Shown: positions 8,298 to 15,121 of the stretch, piece by piece
How positions within the stretch are numbered: the first letter of the stretch is position 1
How the letters are laid out: each line of letters starts with the position of its first letter
Source: an uncultured Myxococcales bacterium
GTDB lineage: Bacteria > Myxococcota > Myxococcia > Myxococcales > Myxococcaceae
NCBI GenBank assembly: GCA_937980205.1
Contig: CALJKW010000077.1
Location: 1 to 64,000, forward strand
Length of the DNA stretch: 64,000 nucleotides
Direction: 5' to 3'
Notes under the pieces: generated by a model
The model's input: only the letters and a program-made list of their open reading frames with translations
What the model was told of the DNA's origin: nothing
Database searches by the model: none
Position numbers and translations under genes: made by a program

Positions 8298-8971
8298 GCC
8301 GCGAGCGCGGGCCGCGCAGGCAACGGGAAGCCGAGGTCGGCCTGGACGTCGGCGAGCGGGCGCTCCATGGCCTCGGCCCAGCGGTAGCCGACGAGCGGGC
8401 GCACCTGCTTGCCGAGCTGCCAGCCGCGCACGATGGCGTCGAAGCGGCGGGTGCGGTCGTCGTGCGCGTAGAGGAACGTGTTGAGCAGCCCGATGGTGAG
8501 CAGCACGGTCGGCAGCTTGCCGGTGAGCTGCGCGGCGTAGAACGCCTGCAGGCCGAGCTCTCCGGCGACGTCGGTCTCGAAGCCGGTGACGACGTGCCAC
8601 AGGTCGTGCGTCTCGTAGAGGTGGGCGTTGAGCCACTCGGCCTCGTCATGGGCGGGCCGCACGGGCAGCGCCGCGGGGTCGAGGTTCCGCGAGCGGAGGA
8701 AGTCACCGAACGCGCGGCCCAGCGAGCCTTCGGGCAGCGCGCGCAGGCGCTCGATGCGGACGTCTCCGACGCGGGGCATGTCGGCCAGCGCGCGGCGACC
8801 CTGCTCGTGCTTGCGGACGTCGAGCACCATCTCTTCGACCATCGGGCGTTGGCTGTGAAAGAGGGTGTCGGCGATGTCGAACACCTCGTTCAGCTTCGAG
8901 GGGTCCTTCGTGAGGAGCACTCCCGCGCGCAGAATCTTCCAGGACGCGACCAGCTTGGTGATTGGGTTCAT
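8294..8971 (-). CDS. Coq4-family protein
   Basis: This is a 225-residue protein from the ATG at 8971. Residues 122-138 read H-D-L-W-H followed by 11 residues and Glu138, exactly the HDxxHx11E metal-binding signature of Coq4. In eukaryotes Coq4 supports coenzyme Q synthesis, and it has been linked to oxidative decarboxylation of the ring precursor. Bacterial relatives with this signature occur in several phyla, often outside ubiquinone clusters. The rest is mostly helical without membrane segments. A longer reading from an ATG at 9001 is possible but would run through the promoter and operator of the divergent TetR gene. That regulator, 93 bases away, is the likely controller. A role in quinone metabolism is inferred from the family; many myxobacteria use menaquinone, so the substrate is open. 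Confidence 0.8.
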   Translation of the reverse strand: MNPITKLVASWKILRAGVLLTKDPSKLNEVFDIADTLFHSQRPMVEEMVLDVRKHEQGRRALADMPRVGDVRIERLRALPEGSLGRAFGDFLRSRNLDPAALPVRPAHDEAEWLNAHLYETHDLWHVVTGFETDVAGELGLQAFYAAQLTGKLPTVLLTIGLLNTFLYAHDDRTRRFDAIVRGWQLGKQVRPLVGYRWAEAMERPLADVQADLGFPLPARPALAA

Positions 8972-8983
8972 GCTCGATATAAT
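8955..8983 (+). promoter_or_regulatory. Sigma-70-type promoter for the TetR gene
   Basis: TTGGTG (8955-8960) is followed by a 17-base spacer and a perfect TATAAT (8978-8983). The -10 box is striking in this GC-rich DNA. It lies at the very start of the Coq4-family gene and points to the TetR gene about 80 bases downstream. Confidence 0.6.
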
Positions 8984-9000
8984 GTGAGCGGAGGCTCGCA
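8983..9000. promoter_or_regulatory. Candidate TetR operator
   Basis: TGTGAGC-GGAG-GCTCGCA is an 18-base inverted repeat with six of seven positions matching in each arm. It overlaps the last base of the TATAAT and the expected transcription start. A repressor bound here would block its own promoter and could also cover transcription toward the Coq4-family gene, the usual layout for a divergent TetR pair. Confidence 0.5.
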
Positions 9001-9064
9001 TTTGGTACTCGCATTGCGGAAGGCGAAGGCGCGGCGTGTCGCACACCGGGTTTCTCCTCGGAAG

Positions 9065-9640
9065 ATGCCGAGGCAGGCCCGGAGCCAGGAGACCGTCGAT
9101 GCCATTTTGCGAGCTACGGCTCACATTCTGGTGGCCGAGGGGTACGAGGGGACGAGCACGAACCGTGTCGCCGAGGTCGCCGGCGTCAGCGTGGGCTCGC
9201 TGTACCAGTACTTTCCCGGCAAGGAGGCGCTCGTCGCCGCGCTGATCGAGAAGCACCAGGCCGAGGTGTTCGCGGCGCTGAACCCCGAGCCGACGCTGCT
9301 CACGCTGCCGCTCGAGCAGGTGGCGCGGAAGCTCATCGAGGCGATGCTGCGCGCGCACGGCGTGAACCCTGCGCTGCACAAGGTGCTGCTCGAGGTCGCG
9401 CCGCGCCTCGGCAAGCACCCGCACCAGCTGCGCGATCAGGGCCTCGCGCTCGTCGGAGCCCTGCTCGAGCTGCACAAGAGGGACATGCGCCCGATGGACA
9501 AGGACATCGCCGCGTTCATCATCGTGCAGGCCGTCGAGGCGCTGTGCCACGAGGCGCTGCTGTCGCGGCAGGACCTGCTCGAGAACCCGAAGTACGTGGA
9601 CGAGATGACCCAGCTCTTGCTGCGGTACGTACGGCGGTAG
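9065..9640 (+). CDS. TetR/AcrR family transcriptional regulator
   Basis: This 191-residue protein has the N-terminal TetR helix-turn-helix region: SQETVDAILRATAHILVAEGYEGTSTNRVAEVAGVSVGSL continues into YQYFPGKEALVAALIEKH at about residues 8-60. The C-terminal ligand-binding half is helical and contains a TetR_C-like segment. The start is the ATG at 9065, giving the short basic leader MPRQARSQ usual in the family; a long open frame upstream is not coding. It is divergent from the Coq4-family gene and probably represses it and itself through the dyad at 8983-9000. The effector molecule is unknown. Confidence 0.9.
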   Translation: MPRQARSQETVDAILRATAHILVAEGYEGTSTNRVAEVAGVSVGSLYQYFPGKEALVAALIEKHQAEVFAALNPEPTLLTLPLEQVARKLIEAMLRAHGVNPALHKVLLEVAPRLGKHPHQLRDQGLALVGALLELHKRDMRPMDKDIAAFIIVQAVEALCHEALLSRQDLLENPKYVDEMTQLLLRYVRR

Positions 9641-9687
9641 CCGTCGAGAAGACGGCGGCGGTCGAACGCGGCGTCCGGGTGTCCGCA

Positions 9688-9730
9688 GGCCCGCTTCGAC
9701 TCCGCGCTACGCGCTCCGCTCAGCGTGAAC
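9688..9730. repeat. Half copy of the palindromic GCTTCGACTCC...CCGCTCAGCG repeat
   Basis: The segment GGCCCGCTTCGACTCC, then a short CGCGCTACGCG palindrome, then CTCCGCTCAGCGTGAAC matches one arm of the longer element at 22432-22538. It lies between two convergent genes and supplies the final codons and the stop of the B3/B4 gene. Confidence 0.75.
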
Positions 9731-10348
9731 CGAGTCCACTCGCGCGCCCAGCTTCACCAGCAGCTCGCGGTACCACTCGAACGTCTTCGCGGTCCGGCCC
9801 GGCAGCGCGCTCGTGCCCCAGATGACGGTGAGCGTCTTCGTCGTCTGCGGGCGCGTCTTCGTGCGCTGGCTGTCCTTCACGGCGTTCGCGCACGCGCCGT
9901 CGGCGTCGAACAGGCACAGCAGGCCTTCGACGTCGATCGTCTGCCCCGACGCGTTGAACACGTACTGCGTGCCGGCCGGCGCGAGGCCGAGGCGGAACGG
10001 AGGCTTCGCGAGCTCGAGGTCGACCACGCTGATGGGCAGCCCGCTGTGCAGCGACACCTGGTTGCAGCAGTCGACCGCGGCGTTGATGCTCGACAGCGCG
10101 CCCTCGGCGACCGCGCGGATGAGGTACTCGCTCGCCGGCTTGCCTCGGCCGGTCGGCTTGTAGCCGCCGTGGCGCAAGAGGTCGCGCACCGCTGCGCGCA
10201 CGGCGTCGTCGCTCGCGAGCGGCGCCGCGGTCACCGGCTCCAGCTTCGGCATCGCCTGCAGCTCGCGAGGGAACGTCGTGGTGAAGGCGATGGCGTCGAG
10301 CAGCGGGTGAGCATCGATGGCGAGCACGGTGACGCGCTTGTGCCACAA
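9707..10348 (-). CDS. B3/B4 tRNA-binding domain protein
   Basis: This 213-residue protein resembles the stand-alone B3/B4 domain, known from the editing module of the phenylalanyl-tRNA synthetase beta subunit. The central motif (YLIRAVAEGALSSINAAVDCCN continuing to GLPISVVDLELAKPPFRLGLA) matches the family pattern in which an Asn in INxxVD and the following strand shape the pocket. Free-standing versions are thought to act in tRNA or amino-acid quality control, but this is not well proven. The start at TTG 10348 is uncertain; a GTG eight codons in is possible. The last residues (VHAERSA) are encoded inside the repeat at 9688-9730, so the C-terminus seems to have been reshaped by repeat insertion. 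It is divergent from the PLD-like gene with an eight-base gap. Confidence 0.75.
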   Translation of the reverse strand: MWHKRVTVLAIDAHPLLDAIAFTTTFPRELQAMPKLEPVTAAPLASDDAVRAAVRDLLRHGGYKPTGRGKPASEYLIRAVAEGALSSINAAVDCCNQVSLHSGLPISVVDLELAKPPFRLGLAPAGTQYVFNASGQTIDVEGLLCLFDADGACANAVKDSQRTKTRPQTTKTLTVIWGTSALPGRTAKTFEWYRELLVKLGARVDSVHAERSA

Positions 10349-10356
10349 TCGCCGCA

Positions 10357-10932
10357 GTGTTGCTCGAAGGGCTCGATCTCTACCGCGTCGTCGTCCAGGA
10401 GAAGATGGCCCACGCGCGCGAGTCGGTGTGGATCGCCACGGCCAACGTGAAGGCGATGATGATCGACACCGGCGGCAGGCGCTTCCGCCCGGTCGTCGAC
10501 CTGTTCGCCGACCTCACGAAGCGCGGCGTCGAGGTCCGCGTGCTGCACGCCGAGCTGCCCAGCCGGCCGTTCCGCGCCGCCTTCGACCAGCACGCGCTGC
10601 TCGCGAAGCGCATGACGCTCAAGGTCTGCCCCCGAGTCCACTTCAAGTGCGTGCTCGTCGACGGCGCCTGGCTCTACATCGGCAGCGCGAACCTCACCGG
10701 CGCCGGCCTCGGCGCGAAGGGCGCCGACAACCGCAACTTCGAGCTCGGCGTCGTCACCGAAGACTTCGAGACCATCGACCAGGTCGCGGCGCTGTTCGAC
10801 CGCGTGTGGGAGGGCAAGCCCTGCCGCACGTGCAAGCTGCACTCGAAGTGCCCCGACCCCATCGGCGAGGGCCCCAAGCGAAGGGGCAGCGACGTCGTGC
10901 TCGGCCGCTCACGGAGGTTCGGCGGCCGATGA
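10357..10932 (+). CDS. Phospholipase D-like protein with one HKD motif
   Basis: This is a 191-residue protein from a GTG start. It has a single clear HKD motif, HFKCVLVDGAWLYIGSANLT near residue 95-115 (H-x-K-x4-D-x6-GSAN), with a supporting N-terminal segment ESVWIATANVK. Single-motif PLD proteins usually dimerise to build one active site and may cut phosphodiesters in nucleic acid or lipid. The C-terminal part has CRTCKLHSKC, four cysteines that may bind a metal, and a basic tail. No signal peptide is seen, so it should act in the cytoplasm. Its TGA overlaps the ATG of the HAD gene (ATGA), the start of a chain of overlapping genes reaching the kinase. Substrate unknown. Confidence 0.85.
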   Translation: MLLEGLDLYRVVVQEKMAHARESVWIATANVKAMMIDTGGRRFRPVVDLFADLTKRGVEVRVLHAELPSRPFRAAFDQHALLAKRMTLKVCPRVHFKCVLVDGAWLYIGSANLTGAGLGAKGADNRNFELGVVTEDFETIDQVAALFDRVWEGKPCRTCKLHSKCPDPIGEGPKRRGSDVVLGRSRRFGGR

Positions 10933-11555
10933 TCGACGCCGTCATCTTCGACCTCGGCAACGTGCTCGCGTTTCACGACAACGCGAAGCTCTTCCGCGAG
11001 CTCGCCGCGCTCTGGGGCACTACGCCCGACGCCATGCGCGCGCGGCTCGAGGGCTCGGGCATCTGGGAGCGCGCGAACAAGGGGCACCTCAAAGGCGACA
11101 GCTTGCGGCTCGCGCTCGCCGAGCGGCTCGGCGGGCCCGCGCCGACGCCCGCGCAGTTCGTCGCCGCGTGGAGCTGCCACTTCACGCTCAACCCGCCGAT
11201 GATTCGCCACGTCGAGCGGCTCGCCGGCAAGGTTCGGCTCGTGCTGCTGTCGAACACGCACGACCTGCACGTCGCGAGCCTGCGGCCGCTCATCCCCGTG
11301 CTCGAGAAGTTCGACGCGCTCGTCTTGAGCTGCGAGGTCGGCCACATGAAGCCCGAGCCTCAGATCTACGCGCTCGCCATCGAGGCGGCCGCGACGGCTC
11401 CCGAGCGCGCGGTGTTCTTCGACGACGTCGAGGCGTACGTCGAGGGCGCGCGCCGCGCCGGCCTGCACGCCCACGTGTTCAAAGACGCCGCGGACGTGCC
11501 GGCGCAGCTCGCCGCGCTCGGGCTGCGGCTGCTGCTCGACGGAGCGGCCCGGTGA
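10929..11555 (+). CDS. HAD-superfamily phosphatase-like hydrolase
   Basis: This 208-residue protein has all four HAD motifs: DAVIFDLGNVL at residues 3-13, LLSNTHD near residue 99, the Lys in GHMKPEPQIY near residue 142, and VFFDDVEAYVEGARRAG near residue 165. In motif I the second Asp of the usual DxD is replaced (DLGN), as in the YihX/epoxide-hydrolase-like subgroup, some of which are still phosphatases. The protein is soluble and cytoplasmic. It overlaps the PLD-like gene by ATGA and the kinase gene by GTGA, so the three are coupled. The substrate is not evident; small sugar phosphates are typical for the subgroup. Confidence 0.88.
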   Translation: MIDAVIFDLGNVLAFHDNAKLFRELAALWGTTPDAMRARLEGSGIWERANKGHLKGDSLRLALAERLGGPAPTPAQFVAAWSCHFTLNPPMIRHVERLAGKVRLVLLSNTHDLHVASLRPLIPVLEKFDALVLSCEVGHMKPEPQIYALAIEAAATAPERAVFFDDVEAYVEGARRAGLHAHVFKDAADVPAQLAALGLRLLLDGAAR

Positions 11556-14263
11556 CGACGTGCCCCAGCGAAGAGGCGCTGCTCGCGTTCAGCGACCGCG
11601 CCCTCGACGCCCACGACGCGGCGACGGTGAGCACGCACGTGGCCGGGTGCTCCGACTGCCGCATGGTGCTCGCCGAGCTCGGCAAGGCGCTCACCCACGA
11701 TGAGACCGGCCCGGGCGAGCCCGAGCCGCCGCGCCCGCTGGTGCGCGGCAGCTCGCTCGGCGGCTACCTCATCCTCGAGCAGGTCGGCGCGGGCGGCATG
11801 GGCGTGGTCTACGCCGCGTACGACGCCGAGCTCGATCGCCGCGTCGCGCTGAAGCTGTTGCGGCAGCGCCGCGGCTCGGACGATCAGGCGCGGCTCATTC
11901 GCGAGGCGCGCGCGATGGCGCGGCTCAACCACCCGAACGTCGCCGCCATCTACGGCGTCGAGACGTCGGGCGATGCGCTCTTCGTCTCGATGGAGTTCAT
12001 CGTCGGCGAGACCGTACGCCGCTGGGCAGAGCGTGAGCCGCGCACGCTCGAGCAGGTGCTCGACGTGTTCCTGCAGGCGGGACGCGGCCTCGAGGCGGCA
12101 CACCACGCGGGGCTCGTTCACCGCGACTTCAAGCCCGACAACATGATGGTGCGGCCCGACGGCCGGGTGAGCGTGCTCGACTTCGGGCTTTCGCGCGCGG
12201 TGGGGACGAGCGTGGCCTCGCCGGGCGGCGAGCTCGCGCGCTCCGCGACGACCTTGACGCAGACCGGCACGGTGCTGGGCACGCTGCGCTACATGCCGCC
12301 CGAGCAGCGGCTCGGAAAGCCGGCCGATGCACGCGCCGACCAGTACGCGTTCTGCGTGTCGCTGCACGAGACGCTGTACGGGGCTCCGCCGGGCGAGCCG
12401 CCGGCGAGGAGGGTGGCGGCCGTGCCGGCGGCGCTGCAGCGCGCGATCGCGCGCGGCCTCGCGGAGGACCCGAACGATCGCCACCCCGACATGCACGCGC
12501 TGCTCTTGGTGCTGGAGCGGGTGAGGTCTCCGGCGCGGCGAACCTGGCCGGCGGTGGTGCTCGCCGTCCTGCTCGCGGTCGCCGGGAGCGTGGTGTGGCA
12601 GCGCCGCGCGAGCGCCGCGGCCTGCGACGGCGGCGCAGACGAGCTCGCGCAGGCCTGGCCCCTCGACCTGGCGCAGGGCCTGACCGGCGCGCGCGGCGCA
12701 GAGGTGAAGGCGGCGCTCGACGCCTACGGCGCCGAGTGGGTCGCCGCGCACCGCCAGGCCTGCGAGGCGACGCGCGTCCACGGCGGCCAATCGGAGGAGC
12801 TGCTCGACCGGCGCATGCTCTGCCTCTCGGCGCGCAAGGCGGCGCTCGGGCAGACGGCCGCGCTGCTCGCGTCGGAAGGCGCGTCCCTCGATCGCTCGGC
12901 CGTGGTGCTGGCCGGTCTGCCGCGCATCTCCGACTGCGCGGACGCGCGAGGGCTGCTCGAGACGGTGCCTCCGCCGGGCGACCCGGCCCTGCGGGCGCGG
13001 CTCGACGAGACCCGCCAGTCGCTCGCCCGCGTACGAGCGCTGGTCGACATGTACCGGCCGAATGACGCCGTCGCTGCGAGCCGCGCGGTGGTCGAAGAGG
13101 CCGAGCAGCTCGGCTACCCTCCGCTGCTCGCGGAGGCGCTGCTGGTGCGCTGCAGCCTCATCCGCTTGCTCGGCGAGACGCTCGAGCTCGAAGCGACCGC
13201 CTGGCGTGCGCTGTTCGCAGCGAAGGAAGGCCGCGACGCGAAGCTCGAGGCCCAGGCCTGGCTGGCGCTCGCCGATGCGCAGGGCCTCGTGCTGCGCCGG
13301 TTCGCAGGCGCCGAGTGGTTCTTCCGCGGGGCCGAGGTGAGCATTCGCGCGGTTCCGGACGGCGAGCTGCTCGAGGCGAACCGCCTGCGCATGTACGGCC
13401 AGCTGCACCAGCTGACCGGAGACCTCGGCACGTCGATCGACGCCTTCCAGCGGTCGATCGCCCTCTACGAGAAGCGCCTGCCGCTGCCGCTGCCCGGGCC
13501 GCTCGCGCTCGCGTACCGGCGCCTGTCCGAGGCGCTGTCCAGCGCGCAGCGCTACGACGAGGCCGAGGCGGCCATCCGCAGCGCGATTCGCATCGCCGAG
13601 AACGACCCCACGGGCTCGAGCGCGCTCGATCGCTGCGTGACGACGCTCGGAGACATCTTGCGGCGCCGGCGCCGGTTCGACGAGGCCCGCGAGTGGATGT
13701 TGCGTGCGCTCGACCAGGCGCGGCAGTCGGGGACCACGTTCACCATCATGCCCGCGCTCGAGAGCCTCGGCCGCCTCGAGCACGACGCCGGCAGAGACGC
13801 GGAGGCCGAGAAGTGGTTTGCGCAGATGGTCGCCATCACCGAGCCGCTGCCCGAGCCGAACCCGTACCTCGCGATGGCGAGGGGCCAGCTCGGCATGGTC
13901 CTGCTCTCGACGGGCGACGTCGGCGAGGCCGAGCGCCTGCTGCGCAAGGCCGTCGAAGGCTACGAGCGCTTCGGCGCGAAGGGTGACCACGAGACGATGC
14001 AGGTGCGCACGGCGCTGGCGCGGCTGCTGGTGAAGACCGGCCAGCGGGCCGAGGCTGCGTCGAACCTCGCGGTGCTCGTCGGGTACCTCGACGCCGACCC
14101 GGCGAGCCCGGTCGCGCTGGCGGGGATGCGGTTCGATCTCGCGACCGTGCTGTGGGACGCGGGGCAGAGAGAGAAGGCGCGCGCGCTGGCCGTGGCCGCG
14201 CGCGACCCGAGCCTCGGAGCGCTGCGCGCAGACATCGAGCAGTGGCTCGCGGCGCACCGCTGA
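11552..14263 (+). CDS. Ser/Thr kinase with anti-sigma-like zinc finger and TPR region
   Basis: This is a 903-residue protein starting at GTG 11552, overlapping the HAD stop. Residues 4-36 carry C4...H29-x3-C33-x2-C36, the zf-HC2 pattern of zinc-binding anti-sigma factors. The Hanks-type kinase domain follows at about 70-330: GAGGMGVVY, VALKLL, HRDFKPDN, DFG and MPPEQ are all present, so it should be active. A membrane helix (about 342-360) leads to some 540 residues outside the membrane built of helical TPR-like repeats. The gene lies 15 bases before a gmx1-type sigma factor. A plausible model, not proven, is that the finger holds the sigma factor at the membrane and that the outer sensor and kinase release it. 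A second module of this kind is at 32019-35373. Confidence 0.92.
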   Translation: MTTCPSEEALLAFSDRALDAHDAATVSTHVAGCSDCRMVLAELGKALTHDETGPGEPEPPRPLVRGSSLGGYLILEQVGAGGMGVVYAAYDAELDRRVALKLLRQRRGSDDQARLIREARAMARLNHPNVAAIYGVETSGDALFVSMEFIVGETVRRWAEREPRTLEQVLDVFLQAGRGLEAAHHAGLVHRDFKPDNMMVRPDGRVSVLDFGLSRAVGTSVASPGGELARSATTLTQTGTVLGTLRYMPPEQRLGKPADARADQYAFCVSLHETLYGAPPGEPPARRVAAVPAALQRAIARGLAEDPNDRHPDMHALLLVLERVRSPARRTWPAVVLAVLLAVAGSVVWQRRASAAACDGGADELAQAWPLDLAQGLTGARGAEVKAALDAYGAEWVAAHRQACEATRVHGGQSEELLDRRMLCLSARKAALGQTAALLASEGASLDRSAVVLAGLPRISDCADARGLLETVPPPGDPALRARLDETRQSLARVRALVDMYRPNDAVAASRAVVEEAEQLGYPPLLAEALLVRCSLIRLLGETLELEATAWRALFAAKEGRDAKLEAQAWLALADAQGLVLRRFAGAEWFFRGAEVSIRAVPDGELLEANRLRMYGQLHQLTGDLGTSIDAFQRSIALYEKRLPLPLPGPLALAYRRLSEALSSAQRYDEAEAAIRSAIRIAENDPTGSSALDRCVTTLGDILRRRRRFDEAREWMLRALDQARQSGTTFTIMPALESLGRLEHDAGRDAEAEKWFAQMVAITEPLPEPNPYLAMARGQLGMVLLSTGDVGEAERLLRKAVEGYERFGAKGDHETMQVRTALARLLVKTGQRAEAASNLAVLVGYLDADPASPVALAGMRFDLATVLWDAGQREKARALAVAARDPSLGALRADIEQWLAAHR

Positions 14264-14278
14264 GTAGACTTTCGCGAC

Positions 14279-15052
14279 ATGTCGACCGAGGAGCCCGAGG
14301 CCCGCTACCAGCGCGCGCGCGCCGCGTGGCCGGGAGTAGAGGTCAACCGAGACGTCTTCGCGGCGTGGGTGGCCCAGCGCGAGCCGCGGCACTCTGACGA
14401 GCTGTACCTCGCCTGCGCGTGCGTCGCGGGAGACGCCGCCGCGATCGCCGCGTTCGAGGCGCGGTACTTTCCGCAGGTCGCGGCCGCGGTGCGCCGCTTC
14501 GGCTCCGACACCTTCGTCGACGACGTCCGCCAGGAGCTTCGGCAGCGGCTGTTCTTCTCCGCTGACGGCAAGCCGAAGCTCGCCGAGTACAGCGGGCGCG
14601 GGGACCTGATGCAGTGGGTCCGCGCGGTGGCGACCCGCGTCGCGTTGAACCTGCGCGCCGCGCGCAAGGACGACCGCTTCACCTCCATCGGAGACGACGA
14701 GGGCCTCGTCGAGCTCGCGCTGCACGGCGACGACCCCGAGCTCGCGCACATGAAGGCGAAGTACCGCGAGGAGTTCAAGCAGGCGTTCGCGGAAGGGGTC
14801 GCCGAGCTGCCCGAAGAGCAGCGCACCTACCTGCGGCTCTATTACCTGGACGGGTTGGGCGTGGTGCAGATTGCCCAGCTGTTCGGCTCATCGGCGCCGA
14901 CGGTCTCTCGCCGGCTGTCGGCGGCCCGCGCTCAGGTGCTCGAGGGGACGCGCCGGCTGCTGCTGTCGCGGCTCAAGGTGAGCGACGACGAGCTGTCGAG
15001 CATCATGCGCCTCATCGAGAGCAGGCTCTCGGTCGATGCGCTGAAGGCCTGA
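14279..15052 (+). CDS. RNA polymerase sigma factor of the Myxococcus gmx1 (TIGR03001) type
   Basis: This is a 257-residue sigma-70 family protein. Region 2 is around residues 60-125 (FEARYFPQVAAAVRRF, then YSGRGDLMQWVRAVATRVALN). Region 4 is around residues 165-230 (LPEEQRTYLRLYYLDGLGVV, then LFGSSAPTVSRRLSAAR as the DNA-reading helices). The C-terminal tail (SDDELSSIMRLIESRLSVDAL) is shared with the paralogue at 33452, a hallmark of this Myxococcota-restricted group. It is probably co-transcribed with the zinc-finger kinase 15 bases upstream, its likely regulator. A hairpin at 15063-15094 follows the stop. Target genes are unknown. Confidence 0.9.
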   Translation: MSTEEPEARYQRARAAWPGVEVNRDVFAAWVAQREPRHSDELYLACACVAGDAAAIAAFEARYFPQVAAAVRRFGSDTFVDDVRQELRQRLFFSADGKPKLAEYSGRGDLMQWVRAVATRVALNLRAARKDDRFTSIGDDEGLVELALHGDDPELAHMKAKYREEFKQAFAEGVAELPEEQRTYLRLYYLDGLGVVQIAQLFGSSAPTVSRRLSAARAQVLEGTRRLLLSRLKVSDDELSSIMRLIESRLSVDALKA

Positions 15053-15062
15053 AGAACGCCGA

Positions 15063-15094
15063 CGCCGGCAGCCGCGGTCTCGCGACTGCCGGCG
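15063..15094. terminator. Hairpin between convergent genes, probable bidirectional terminator
   Basis: CGCCGGCAG (15063-15071) pairs perfectly with CTGCCGGCG (15086-15094); inside, CGCG pairs with CGCG after one mismatch, leaving a four-base loop. It sits 10 bases after the sigma factor stop and 27 bases after the end of the convergent lipoprotein gene. There is no clear T-run on either side, so efficiency is uncertain. Confidence 0.55.
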
Positions 15095-15121
15095 AAGGCT
15101 TTCACCCTCGAGGCACCAGAG

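Noticed and set aside
11366..14749. 1127-codon minus-strand open frame opposite the kinase/TPR gene
   Set aside because: Its composition is His/Arg/Ala/Leu-rich without motifs, while the plus strand has a complete kinase and sigma factor.
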